From assembly GCA_902779705.1 (NCBI GenBank), contig CACZCR010000003.1:124001-188000 (forward strand): 64,000 nt of DNA, read 5' to 3'. The DNA comes from an uncultured Bacteroidales bacterium. GTDB lineage: Bacteria; Bacteroidota; Bacteroidia; Bacteroidales; Paludibacteraceae. The position numbers and the translations under genes are program-made. Below, piece by piece: positions 44,401-52,089 of the stretch (position 1 is its first letter; each line of letters opens with the position of its first letter). Below the pieces are notes generated by a model. It had not been told where the DNA came from. It was given only the letters and a program-made list of their open reading frames with translations, and made no database searches.

Positions 44401-47400
44401 TAGTCAATCCACAACAGGTGAACCGGGTGTGAGTGAAACAACGGTGGATGGTAACTATATGTTCAATATATGCCGCTATAAGCTGATATATCATAAGCCC
44501 GGCAAGTACGGTCCGTTGGCCGAGACGAAAGACAAGGCAGGTAATGTCAAAGCCTTGATCACCAACGACGATATAGAGCAGCACTACGAAGTGCTGGAGC
44601 GCCTGAATTTCGACTACAACAAACCGGGACCCGAATATACCGTCTATCCCCACCCGCTGCCGTGGGCGGATGCCTCGTACGGCTATACATATCCTGAGAC
44701 ACCCGACCTGCCCCACAACCGACTGCACGCTCATTCCGACTTCCCGAACCATGGTGAGTACGGTCTGATCAACCGCATCCCGACAGCAAGTCATTGGGGG
44801 GACGGTGTCACGTCCTATTGGCGTCCGATGGAGCAACACGGAGGAGCTTCCAACGGATACATGATCTACTGCGACGGTATGTCGTCGTCCGGTCAGGTAG
44901 CCTCCCTCTCGCTGGAGACCCACTTGTGCTCGGGTCAGAAGATGTTCTTCTCGGGCTATGTATGTAACCCCAGTAATCAGTCCGGCAAGGCGGACCCGAA
45001 CTTCACCTTTAGTGTGCAAGGATCGGTCAACGGAAGAGATTGGGATGATATCACCTCTTATACCACGGGAGGTATCAAGCCCTCGAGTCAGTGGAGCCAG
45101 ATATACTTCCCGATCGTCTTTGACGAGAATATCGACTACCAACACTTCCGCGTACGAATCTACAACGTATCGTCCGACTGGGACGGAAACGACTTCATCA
45201 TCGATGATATGTGTATCTTCGCTACCAAGCCGCCGTTGATCGCTTATCAGGCCAATACGGCTTGTAAGGAAAAAACAGACGAGGACCTCCCGTCGCATGT
45301 CATCTTGCGTGTGGACTATCAAGGTATCGTAGGCGAAGGTTACAACGACACCACCGTATGTTATACCCTCAAGAGCGTCAACAAGGATCGAGTTGTTACG
45401 TTCGTACCGATGATAGATGGATATTTGGAAGAAAAGATAAAGGAGAATGCCGATCCATCGAAATCCGATACGATATACGGAGAACTCTTTATCCCGGGTA
45501 AGACCTACGAACCGACGCATCCGGACTCGATCTTCGTCAATATGAACCAACTGATTGACACCTTTGAGGTATCATCCGAAAAGAATAAGGAGAATGCGGA
45601 ATACAAGATCTTCAAAGAGGGCTATATTTACGAAATATTGGAGGGAGATATACGTCCTGTCAAGTACGTGGTACATAACGCCCACGTGAATGCCATCGAT
45701 ACCTTTACCGTACATATGTCGGGCAACTATAAAGACATGCTCAGCAGTCTGTGCGGTATGACCCATCACCTGAAGGTAAGCAACCAAATGGTGTTGGAAC
45801 TCAACGGCGAGGAGCAACCCACGAACGAGTCGACCGACCTATGCGCCAACTCGACCTATGATATCGGTTTGCGCGTGAAGGGTTCGCTCTACCTGGATAG
45901 CGTCGCACCGATCAACCTCAACGGCACCTGCGCCAACGACTGGTTGCTGTACGGCGACACAGCCGATCTGACCGGTTCGCCTAAGAGACGCTACGGCTAT
46001 AAGTACAGCGATATCGTGAAGGTAGTAAAAGACATCCTGCGTTGCGATCCTCCGGGCACCGAGAATGCCAACCAGTTCGCACCTAACCTGGCCGCCGTCA
46101 GCCGTAATGAGATGCAGCGTATCAAAGATGCGCAGACTGTGAAGCTGGATACCACTGCTCATCCGTATGATATCCTTGCCGACTTGGTGAACAAAGGATT
46201 CCTGACACTCTATCAATCCCAAATGACAGCATCGGTACTATCCGGAGACTCGGTGCAGTATGTTATCTTCCCGATATTGGGTACAGGTACCGACACGAAG
46301 CAACACTCGAGCGTGGACGTTTGTCCGCTGCCGATTCTGATCAAGCTCAAACCACAGTCAAGCTCCGCTATACCGCTTATCGTAGGCGGACTAAACCGCG
46401 ACCCGAGCGAGAAGGAACTGCCGGTAGTAGTACTGGCAGACAGAATGACAGCCAATACTGAGTTCACGCTCAAGGTAGATTCGATCATGCCGCGCATAGG
46501 AATCGCTTCCGTCAAGCTGCGTGCAACCGATGATCCCGATTTCCAAGAAGGATTCCATAAGCTGGACTTGGTACCCGATTTGGACTATCCGCAAACGGAG
46601 TACTACCTGAAGGGAAACTATATCACCCTGCATCCCGCAAGTAGCAACAACTATACGATGAAGCAAGGCTATAACTATACATTTGCTATTGATTTGCAGA
46701 CGATCCTCGGCAAGGATACCTTAGACGGAGGTTGTAAGGTGGGAACTGTGCCGTTCACTCTTGCTGTCGTACCGGATTACCTGCGTTGGGATCCGCAAGA
46801 CTCGATCGGTTCACAATGGAACAAGCATGGCAACTGGATGGGTATTGACCAATACAACCAGCCTATGCATGCCACGGCCCGCTTCGCACCGCTATCCACT
46901 ACATCGATCATCATCCCTGCCATGACAGACGGCAGACCGTATCCGGAACTGCCTGACCTGACCGATCCTGCTACCTACGACTCCGTTAAGCAGGTGGGCT
47001 TCCAGTATAACCAATGCAACACCATCCGCTTTATGCCGGATGCTGCAATCGGAAACCAGCAGTATATGAACTACTCCGATGTGGTAGTCGATATGAAACT
47101 GCCACAACAGAAGTGGGCGCTTCGCGGTGCACCGGTCAAAGGTATGATCAGCGGCGACCTCTACATGGCCAATGCGGATCTCAACAACGAGACCCCGCTT
47201 TGGGAAGTGGGATCATTCGATGCCGACGGACGTAACTACAGGACGGGTAACGGTTCGTTCTGGCTGTCCCTGTATAGCAAGGCAACGGTGCATAAGGTTC
47301 AGACAGGCGATGATGAGGAACGCGTTGCTGAGACAGATTGGTCCAAGGTGACGAACGGTATGACCTTACCGTTGTCACCGGCACAGGGATTTGCCGTCTA

Positions 47401-48583
47401 TGCCCGTACTGCCTCCGGTTCCAATGCGGTGGTTCGTCTGCCTAAGAACGATGATATCTACTATTATTATGGCACCTATGGCGAGAAACTATACGACCGC
47501 TATGAGCAGAACTTGCTTTCGTTGCGCAACTCGCCTGAGTTGGGCAACGGCGAAGCCGGCAAGTTGGCCTTCCATCCGGTAGGCGCCTCGCAAGCGTATA
47601 CACTCACCAACGGAGTGGCAGGCACCTACTTCGTCTTCGGTAACCCGACGATGGGTTATATCGATATATGGGGCTTCATAGCGGATAACAGTCTCAAGCA
47701 GGAGATCGATTATATCGATGCCGGCGGAATCCACCGAACAATAAGCCAAGCAGTAGCTGAAGCGGCAGGATCGGCCGATGTGATTACCAATCAGGAGCGT
47801 TACTTGCCGCCGATGCATGCGATGGTGGTCAAACTGCGGGACGGAGAAGCGGCGGTTAACTCGAAGAACCTGACCCTCAACGCCTGTCGTGTGCTGACCG
47901 ATGTGACGCAGAAAGATGCTTGCGGTGGTGGAGGTGGTGGAAGTCCCGCTCCCAAACGTTCATCAATGATCAATCATCAATCATCAATCCCGGAGGGTAT
48001 CATGACCATCACGGCGATCAACCCCGTCTCGCCGCGTTGTAACTCACGGCTGTTGCTGGGACAGGGCTATCATAACGCCATCCTCAGCGGAGAAGATGCG
48101 ATATTGACGACCCTCAATATCGACAATTTCCACATGACCAATACACCGACTACTCCTTTTAATATATACGCGATAAAGGATAGTTGCGGATTGAGTATCA
48201 ACCTTCTGGATTCGATTGTCAATGTGCCGATATCGTTCTATATGAGCGACCTTCCCTATGAACCGACGACACAACTGTGGTTTACAGGTGTCAATAATAT
48301 CGACGGTCAACTGGTACTCTACGATGCACTTTTAGGTACCGAGCGCACGATCATCGACGGTATATGTCTCACGATCGAGACTCCGGATCAGAACCACCAG
48401 AAACGGTATTATATCCGTCGTCGTGGCTTCAATCCGGACACTACCGAGCCGGGCGACACGCCTACCAGTTATGAGCCAATTGAGCGAGAGGTGGAGCAAG
48501 CATATAAGATCATTGATCACAACCATGTATATATCATCCGAGGCGGCCACGTATATACCGTCACCGGACAGAAAGTGAGATGA
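38453..48583 (+). CDS. Giant secreted surface protein (3,376 residues) with type IX-like tail
   Basis: Function unknown. Signal peptide MKKLFLFILVLCTSLQALA; earlier in-frame ATGs lie in the promoter. No catalytic motif recognised. Visible modules: an InlB-like beta repeat at about 525-605 (NGFNFTKWTTNPDGSGTSYNPGD); a duplicated unit of about 530 residues at about 610-1140 and 1145-1690 (NGKRYFL/GNKRYYI; GNYIDIVDTFRIT/GKYVNIVDTLQVT; KTYHYGN/KTYHVAN); a jelly-roll-like domain near 2135-2260 ending FIIDDMCIF; a poly-Gly linker near 3160 followed by an iterated ATCAATC stretch; and the tail DHNHVYIIRGGHVYTVTGQK plus VR, resembling the tail of the protein at 2118-4484. Rich in Asp, Tyr, Thr. Probably a type IX-exported adhesin or matrix protein, co-transcribed with the 139-residue partner. 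Confidence 0.82.
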   Translation: MKKLFLFILVLCTSLQALAVGWTPTDAGLVVNLGQGDRFLLSVWVDINNNKAEDPGEEFFVSNYTRYTGGYYNYGSGTYMKLLPADTITEMNEWQVGYPLDRGNKALGAKEGTVYTIWNDGKTLKTSDSFKFLGDLTSNYADAKACDVVFVIPTDRGVPDVKRDPKDKVQTSPESFDPNGTLGRGTAPFNSRMGTGFRGMTYREVYMFDIPKANSPQSYANAALVTFNTTLSTWKLGSGAGEIVKGKAAYAYADSKHDATPRTLFRLYLLDDPINSCSSYFFATDEQDYINYRKNEGNPIDKSDSTAFRKIYTMDRMFCMNSADEEHCVQTDYMYVPVLDSTYYYVGHNNDYKDKDKGETMGTNGAHSMFSQIRGLTILGLADSLKAPAGAFGRMVADTTSALDNLNVKFKPAGYFLKVSTGTNVQLRPNADSTIWTCEEMWHIDSTYLKMQIKATMFSGPEYSPTDEGIDIPGWSVFVTGNTVPLADHTQHVTGGMDGWAHIHADSSQANGYMEFTLANPRYHIHYDYNGLLGIQVPDQYPAEGQTTVTVEKSRLVNGFNFTKWTTNPDGSGTSYNPGDVVDLSTILTGPKDSTLTLYAQGSYNGTYHVVFSFEHSNGKRYFLTQPIGTTNRYARARPVGDWTDTYQGMSDPYNTEPNYISTYKLIGHPTCELCDHNETSYEYVLDPRREWRYGAKDSLLFYSNFAPANDEFLGLSYDDRKTPFKEPVTIVANNSWAGAFTSTSKATATGWPDYSVADVQNTKLKSEYYFSGFMEGEGEITRHERPNKDSSYVKYNEELNQFDGVRTEGEATTFQISRVRVADEHYVVLPDTTKAWRDTIEFAYHNGEQSREQVWTSMIGKHLLAVTKVGNDTVYFHPDPDIIKDPNNLYLDKNYRVSQVFEFIPDSRVSTAVSEEDRATHETTSYHWHNDIVSGLNSPIDVKDAEGNYIDIVDTFRITMSHGGISKIKQYYGRWKNGARGLKVNGDGSVRTRDVIVRTKTYHYGNTITHLVLKPEFKSYIFNPLAGNSQQINFTLAHVTAHQLVDVNGNPIGDEEVIDSDDITSSLSLGPGACSFSSGSPGSYFNITNAQTSGQHVTLATKAVNKEVDNHDTLIVSMDVTYGGKVYHVTARVPLVQTSLEGDELIWSVESGNKRYYIMAGTGGLIFRQYALKDGTLYKEGTSNTALIKGSKDPANSDKQYITPWRFIYNPENANQVALKTEYEVNRYFKMLGDAVGSQGGVHASDSSLLTFHYVDVLTNDNANEEELVKLQYGADKWLKFRLTGGSGAELVLVDSKDSASVFSWSYLNQEYSLLNNGAYPDRDTVIFGYNTDMSVAIRAPYKAYKEYSMLVDSSVVYCCREQETDMANLTAGGGEWKTNQTFSLISDARDFDGDPNPESGISQTANIVSTSGDSPRDVMIDGKYVNIVDTLQVTLSLQPGAPAYRFKGDWKDFRSVRDADLKIPLIRKTYHVANYDSLVCVVNDDAYNHTFPNTITDPVSYTFKLSTMNRTGHHVLDVANTTMEVLDKKETLVTKSGRMDLSNTAMAEVLLLDEFGNKPTWCRISGKGDSTITVQCTQSGIRTPRMAYIRIFYIIVISDKMYVVTEQLTVSQPSYFQYANNQHLVHSPGASGDPLRADGMQQVHENKRILYYYPDQDVELPIRDYHFFGWWRWFREGAGEIGDSDIPDESWRKKPSNTGSGKSGSYNFPFRIIGDSVKVPNTATPDPDDSVKVLMTMGRYTVFHYKAADYNDNKKNPPVKVARVAPPITTYGEEDKPTVTYAAEISNYYDNLPMSLKYKNQVDTALMDTMPAIPEPTLSLREIFELRPWTEMAERLDHYKTRIPDGDGAHTTKVFPLANEKYMEDHVMMAPLGNELLLSTEQRYILAHLQTTKQSESLLGYYMRDDHWSDGGWDAARKDTMIWCGGWDATCQWYTYNPKTQKYTICNHETTVSDDFLKVPKKENITNGQEFDTVYYCLRARSQSTTGEPGVSETTVDGNYMFNICRYKLIYHKPGKYGPLAETKDKAGNVKALITNDDIEQHYEVLERLNFDYNKPGPEYTVYPHPLPWADASYGYTYPETPDLPHNRLHAHSDFPNHGEYGLINRIPTASHWGDGVTSYWRPMEQHGGASNGYMIYCDGMSSSGQVASLSLETHLCSGQKMFFSGYVCNPSNQSGKADPNFTFSVQGSVNGRDWDDITSYTTGGIKPSSQWSQIYFPIVFDENIDYQHFRVRIYNVSSDWDGNDFIIDDMCIFATKPPLIAYQANTACKEKTDEDLPSHVILRVDYQGIVGEGYNDTTVCYTLKSVNKDRVVTFVPMIDGYLEEKIKENADPSKSDTIYGELFIPGKTYEPTHPDSIFVNMNQLIDTFEVSSEKNKENAEYKIFKEGYIYEILEGDIRPVKYVVHNAHVNAIDTFTVHMSGNYKDMLSSLCGMTHHLKVSNQMVLELNGEEQPTNESTDLCANSTYDIGLRVKGSLYLDSVAPINLNGTCANDWLLYGDTADLTGSPKRRYGYKYSDIVKVVKDILRCDPPGTENANQFAPNLAAVSRNEMQRIKDAQTVKLDTTAHPYDILADLVNKGFLTLYQSQMTASVLSGDSVQYVIFPILGTGTDTKQHSSVDVCPLPILIKLKPQSSSAIPLIVGGLNRDPSEKELPVVVLADRMTANTEFTLKVDSIMPRIGIASVKLRATDDPDFQEGFHKLDLVPDLDYPQTEYYLKGNYITLHPASSNNYTMKQGYNYTFAIDLQTILGKDTLDGGCKVGTVPFTLAVVPDYLRWDPQDSIGSQWNKHGNWMGIDQYNQPMHATARFAPLSTTSIIIPAMTDGRPYPELPDLTDPATYDSVKQVGFQYNQCNTIRFMPDAAIGNQQYMNYSDVVVDMKLPQQKWALRGAPVKGMISGDLYMANADLNNETPLWEVGSFDADGRNYRTGNGSFWLSLYSKATVHKVQTGDDEERVAETDWSKVTNGMTLPLSPAQGFAVYARTASGSNAVVRLPKNDDIYYYYGTYGEKLYDRYEQNLLSLRNSPELGNGEAGKLAFHPVGASQAYTLTNGVAGTYFVFGNPTMGYIDIWGFIADNSLKQEIDYIDAGGIHRTISQAVAEAAGSADVITNQERYLPPMHAMVVKLRDGEAAVNSKNLTLNACRVLTDVTQKDACGGGGGGSPAPKRSSMINHQSSIPEGIMTITAINPVSPRCNSRLLLGQGYHNAILSGEDAILTTLNIDNFHMTNTPTTPFNIYAIKDSCGLSINLLDSIVNVPISFYMSDLPYEPTTQLWFTGVNNIDGQLVLYDALLGTERTIIDGICLTIETPDQNHQKRYYIRRRGFNPDTTEPGDTPTSYEPIEREVEQAYKIIDHNHVYIIRGGHVYTVTGQKVR
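47934..47989 (+). repeat. Poly-Gly and ATCAATC iterations inside the giant gene
   Basis: GGTGGTGGAGGTGGTGGA encodes six glycines; from 47960 the sequence iterates TCATCAATGATCAATCATCAATC. The frame is kept and codes for a flexible linker (SSMINHQSSI) before the C-terminal 190 residues. Confidence 0.7.
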
Positions 48584-48999
48584 GACAGATAGAGAGAAAG
48601 ACATATAAGCATTGGTTGGTATTATTGCTGCTGGTGTGGGGATGCGTAGTATCCTCAGCTGCCACTTACCAGCCAGCCACAACTTGGAGTGGTACTCCTA
48701 CAACGAGCGAGGATGTGCGTCCCGGCTATCAGTTCCACTCTACTTCGTCTACACCGATGATGGGTAGCACCCGTTATAGTTCGACGATCTATACACCCGG
48801 TGCCACCTCGCCCTACGGACCGCGTAAGGTGAAGTACTACAACCCGTGGAGTGATGACGATGATCCGGAAGGCAATCCTCAGGGCGAAGAGATCGGTCAG
48901 GTCAACACGCCCATCGGAGATATAACACCGTGGATGGTGATGGCCGGAATCTGTGCATTAATTATCTATTGTAGAGAGAGAAAACGCAAAAAAGTGTAA
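48580..48999 (+). CDS. Small secreted protein with C-terminal membrane anchor, partner of the giant protein
   Basis: Function unknown. 139 residues: a signal sequence (HWLVLLLLVWGCVVSSAA, about 11-28); a Ser/Thr/Pro/Tyr-rich middle (YQFHSTSSTPMMGSTRYSST); an acidic patch WSDDDDPEGN; then a tripartite end, NTPIGDITPW, the hydrophobic MVMAGICALIIYC and the basic RERKRKKV. This end resembles C-terminal sorting or retention signals (Pro-Gly motif, membrane helix, Arg/Lys cluster), though no sortase-type enzyme is in the window. The start overlaps the giant gene stop as ATGA, implying coupled translation. Confidence 0.75.
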   Translation: MRQIERKTYKHWLVLLLLVWGCVVSSAATYQPATTWSGTPTTSEDVRPGYQFHSTSSTPMMGSTRYSSTIYTPGATSPYGPRKVKYYNPWSDDDDPEGNPQGEEIGQVNTPIGDITPWMVMAGICALIIYCRERKRKKV

Positions 49000-49014
49000 A
49001 AAAAAGCAAAAAAA

Positions 49015-49046
49015 TTTGCGTATATCATAAAAAAGCAGTACTTTTG
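49015..49046 (+). promoter_or_regulatory. Promoter of rpsP
   Basis: TTTG 49015-49018, a 20-base spacer, TACTTTTG 49039-49046; about 80 bases of leader before the ATG at 49132. Confidence 0.75.
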
Positions 49047-49131
49047 CACGCTTTTTCGAGTAAAAAGCACGTCATTAATATTAACTCGGTCACGAATTCG
49101 CGTAATTCAAGACCCCTAAAACAACACACAA

Positions 49132-49710
49132 ATGGCAACAAAAATTCGTTTGGCTCGTCATGGTCACAAAGACTACGCTTTCTACCACATCGTAGTAGCA
49201 GACAGCCGCTCGCCGCGTGACGGCAAAATCATCGAGCGCATTGGTTCGTATAATCCTAACACCAACCCTGCAACGGTAGACCTGAAGTTCGACCGCGCAA
49301 TGTACTGGGTAGGCGTAGGTGCACAGCCGACAGACACCGTACGTAACATCCTCTCCGGTGAGGGCGTTATGCTGATGAAGCACTTGAACGGTGGCGTAGC
49401 AAAAGGTGCGTTCACTCAAGAAGAGGCTCAAAAGCGTTTCGACGCTTGGAAAGCTCAGAAAGATGCTAAGAATGGCAAGATCAGCGCTGCTGAGGCTGAC
49501 AAGAAAGCTGCTGCTGCCAAGGCTCTGCTCGCTCAAGAGGTAGAGACCAACAAGGCTAAAGCTGCTGCAATCGCTCAGAAACGTGCTGAGGCTGCTGCTG
49601 AGTTGGCTGCTGCCGCTCAGGAGGCCGCTCAAGAGGCTGCCGCTGCTGAAGCTGAGGCTAACGGCGAGGCTCCTGCAGAAGAGGCTACCGAAGAAGCTGC
49701 TGCAGAATAA
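49132..49710 (+). CDS. rpsP: 30S ribosomal protein S16 with Ala/Glu/Lys-rich C-terminal extension
   Basis: Small-subunit protein that binds 16S rRNA early in assembly. Residues 1-90 are canonical S16 ([40 protein letters not shown]). Residues from about 100 to 192 form a charged Ala-rich extension that should be helical or coiled ([33 protein letters not shown]), ending very acidic. S16 in E. coli is about 82 residues; I recall such extensions in other Bacteroidota. Monocistronic, with its own promoter and terminator. Confidence 0.96.
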   Translation: MATKIRLARHGHKDYAFYHIVVADSRSPRDGKIIERIGSYNPNTNPATVDLKFDRAMYWVGVGAQPTDTVRNILSGEGVMLMKHLNGGVAKGAFTQEEAQKRFDAWKAQKDAKNGKISAAEADKKAAAAKALLAQEVETNKAKAAAIAQKRAEAAAELAAAAQEAAQEAAAAEAEANGEAPAEEATEEAAAE

Positions 49711-49733
49711 GCGTATTTATCTTAGCGAAAAGG

Positions 49734-49764
49734 AGTCCAAAACGAGAGTTTTGGGCTTTTTTTT
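49734..49764 (+). terminator. Rho-independent terminator of rpsP
   Basis: Stem AGTCCAAAAC (49734-49743) with GTTTTGGGCT (49748-49757), loop GAGA, and a run of eight T from 49757. Confidence 0.88.
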
Positions 49765-49782
49765 GTGCAAAAACGAGAATTA

Positions 49783-49814
49783 TTTGCATAGGTGCAAAAA
49801 AATGTGTAAATTTG
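49783..49814 (+). promoter_or_regulatory. Promoter of the glycosyltransferase cluster
   Basis: TTTG 49783-49786, a 20-base spacer, TAAATTTG 49807-49814; about 25 bases of leader before the ATG at 49844. All six genes to 55689 are overlapping or contiguous, so this may be their only promoter. Confidence 0.72.
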
Positions 49815-49843
49815 CGCACTTTTGATGCATCATTATTCAAGCA

Positions 49844-50698
49844 ATGAAAAAAGTCAGCGTCATAATGCCCAATTACAATCACGCTCCTTACCTAAAGGAG
49901 CGCATGGACAGTATCTTGGCGCAAGACTATTGTAATATAGAGTTGATCGTGCTGGACGACGCTTCGACAGACAACAGTTGGGCTGTGCTACAGACCTATG
50001 CAGACGATAAGCGAGTGAAGATGATGGTGAGAGGTGAGCAGAACAGCGGCAACACATTTGTACAGTGGAAAAAGGGTTTAGAGGCTGCTACAGGCGAGTA
50101 TGTATGGATAGCAGAAAGTGACGATGTAGCAGAGCCGACGTTGGTGAGTTGTCTGATAAAGGAGATCGAGCAGAACGATGCCGTAGTGGCATTCTCCAAC
50201 AGCGTGCTCATCGACAGCGAGGGGCGTGAGATAGGTCGCCGACACAAAAAGCCCTGGACACAGGACTTTAGCATGGACGGAAAGGATTTTGTAAGGCGCT
50301 ATCTGTTAGGGTACAACAATATTTACAACGCTAGTGCTGTGCTGTTTAGTCGTGAGGCAGCCTTGCGAGTAGATATGGATCAAGTGGCGCAGTTTAAGGC
50401 CAGCGGCGACCGGTTGTTCTGGATCGAGATGGCGATGCAAGGTCGGGTGGCGTATATAGCTAGATGTCTGAACCGTTTTCGTAAGCACGCGCATAAAGTA
50501 TCCAATAACGCCGAGAGCAGGGCGCAGAATATCATCGAGGACCACGCGATCTACACAATCGCGAAGCAAAAAGTGCATGTACGTCCTATTGACAAATGGC
50601 GTATCTTAGCCTATCATTGGAGAGCGATGATGCGTAGCGCTGTGAGTAAGGAGGGACGATTGCAAGCAATGAAAGCATGGAGGGCGGAGGTATGCTGA
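49844..50698 (+). CDS. Glycosyltransferase family 2
   Basis: Adds a sugar from a nucleotide donor during surface polysaccharide assembly, on the cytoplasmic face. GT-A fold: VSVIMPNYNHAPYLKERMDSILAQ at the N-terminus, VLDDASTDNS, then the metal-binding ESDD near residue 92. GDRLFWIEMAM supplies the later acidic region. 284 residues. Donor and acceptor cannot be read from the sequence. Confidence 0.88.
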   Translation: MKKVSVIMPNYNHAPYLKERMDSILAQDYCNIELIVLDDASTDNSWAVLQTYADDKRVKMMVRGEQNSGNTFVQWKKGLEAATGEYVWIAESDDVAEPTLVSCLIKEIEQNDAVVAFSNSVLIDSEGREIGRRHKKPWTQDFSMDGKDFVRRYLLGYNNIYNASAVLFSREAALRVDMDQVAQFKASGDRLFWIEMAMQGRVAYIARCLNRFRKHAHKVSNNAESRAQNIIEDHAIYTIAKQKVHVRPIDKWRILAYHWRAMMRSAVSKEGRLQAMKAWRAEVC

Positions 50699-52089
50699 CG
50701 TATATCCTCAATATTGTTTTTGCCGTAGTGGCAACGGTGCTCTATATCAAAGCACCGTGGACGTACAGCTACGACTACTGCGTGACGTTGATGTGCCTGT
50801 TTGTGGTGCAGAACGCATTGCATTTCGCTACCAACAAACGTGAGCATTGGCTGGGGTTTGAGTTCTTTTTCATGCTCAGTTTCTTCTTGGTCAACTTTGT
50901 TTATCCCGTCTTCTATGCTCCCACGGAACGCATCTACTGGTCGTTCTTTAGTTTTGCATTCAACGACAACTATGTGACGCGTGCCACCGCATTGGCATAT
51001 TGCGGCTATGCATGGTATCTGCTAGGGGCGACACGTATCCTACAGTTGCGACGCGAAGAACCGACCACGCCTACATTCTCGATCACGATGCGGCAATATA
51101 TATGGTTTTTCGGCATCACTATAGTGGCGTGGCTGCTGTTTGTAGTGACCGGCGGTTTGGCTGCGTTGCAGAGTGTGTATAGTGGAGGAGGAGTTTTGCG
51201 AGACGTAGGTATATACAGCTATTTCAACAATATCTTCACCATCGGCTGCTATCTGATGGCTATCTTTATCTTCCGTTTGCCCAAGCAGAAATGGTGGTTC
51301 TATTTGCTGGTGATCGTGACGTTTATGCTACTGTTGCTATCCACCGGCAGTCGCCAGTTGGCTGTGGCCTTGGCCTTGATACTGATCACCGGTTTTAGCA
51401 TGTATGTCTATCACCTGAAGTGGTGGCACGTAGCAACCGTGGTTGCCGGAGGTTCGGCCGTGTTGTTTTTGGTGATGACGCTGCGCAAAGAAGGACTGGA
51501 TGTCGGCGCTTGGCAAGCCGTGTTGGCCCACACCAAACTGGAGGAGTTTTGGGATATCTATGAAGACCTGATCGTCAATGACGTCAACCTGTTCCGTCTG
51601 TTTGGCTGGGCACAGATCAACGACCTGACTTGGTTGCAAGGAATGACTTTGGATATCACCTCGCCCATCCCGGGTTTGGGCAGCTATATCATCGCCCACA
51701 GCGATGTGCCACCGGAGATGTTACACGGAGGCGACCTGCCGAGTTATCTCTTCCTTGGTCCGAACGCCACATGGGGTACCGGCACAAACATGGTAGGTGA
51801 AGCCTATCGTTCGTTCGGGCTGATAGGCACGTGTATAGCGATGTTGCTGATCGGCGTATGGGTAAAAGAGAGTTACTACCGCGCCAAGGATAGCGTGTAT
51901 TGGTATATGATGTACTTCCTGCTGGTTGGTCACGCGCTGATCTATCCGCGCGCTCCGCTGTTGTTTGACCCCAGACTGGTCACTTGGAGCTTGCTGCTGT
52001 TATGGATCGTGATGAGTATCACCGAACGACAGACGCAGATCGTCCATTGGCTGAACAGCCTTGGTAAAAAGAAGGAGGTACGGCCATGA
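50692..52089 (+). CDS. O-antigen polymerase-like multi-spanning membrane protein
   Basis: Likely Wzy-type polymerase joining repeat units at the periplasmic face. 465 residues from the ATG at 50692 (a second ATG at 50677 is possible); about 11-12 hydrophobic segments. It has one larger periplasmic-type loop between about residues 275 and 350 (TSPIPGLGSYIIAHSDVPPEMLHGG, PNATWGTGTNMVGEAYRSFG) and the STGSRQ loop near 215, features of O-antigen polymerase family members. Overlaps the previous gene by seven bases and the next by four. Confidence 0.8.
   Translation: MLTYILNIVFAVVATVLYIKAPWTYSYDYCVTLMCLFVVQNALHFATNKREHWLGFEFFFMLSFFLVNFVYPVFYAPTERIYWSFFSFAFNDNYVTRATALAYCGYAWYLLGATRILQLRREEPTTPTFSITMRQYIWFFGITIVAWLLFVVTGGLAALQSVYSGGGVLRDVGIYSYFNNIFTIGCYLMAIFIFRLPKQKWWFYLLVIVTFMLLLLSTGSRQLAVALALILITGFSMYVYHLKWWHVATVVAGGSAVLFLVMTLRKEGLDVGAWQAVLAHTKLEEFWDIYEDLIVNDVNLFRLFGWAQINDLTWLQGMTLDITSPIPGLGSYIIAHSDVPPEMLHGGDLPSYLFLGPNATWGTGTNMVGEAYRSFGLIGTCIAMLLIGVWVKESYYRAKDSVYWYMMYFLLVGHALIYPRAPLLFDPRLVTWSLLLLWIVMSITERQTQIVHWLNSLGKKKEVRP

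Noticed and set aside
44153..45550. Minus-strand open frame of 465 codons within the giant gene
   Set aside because: No domain, signal or promoter; several similar antisense frames occur along the giant gene, as expected from its composition.
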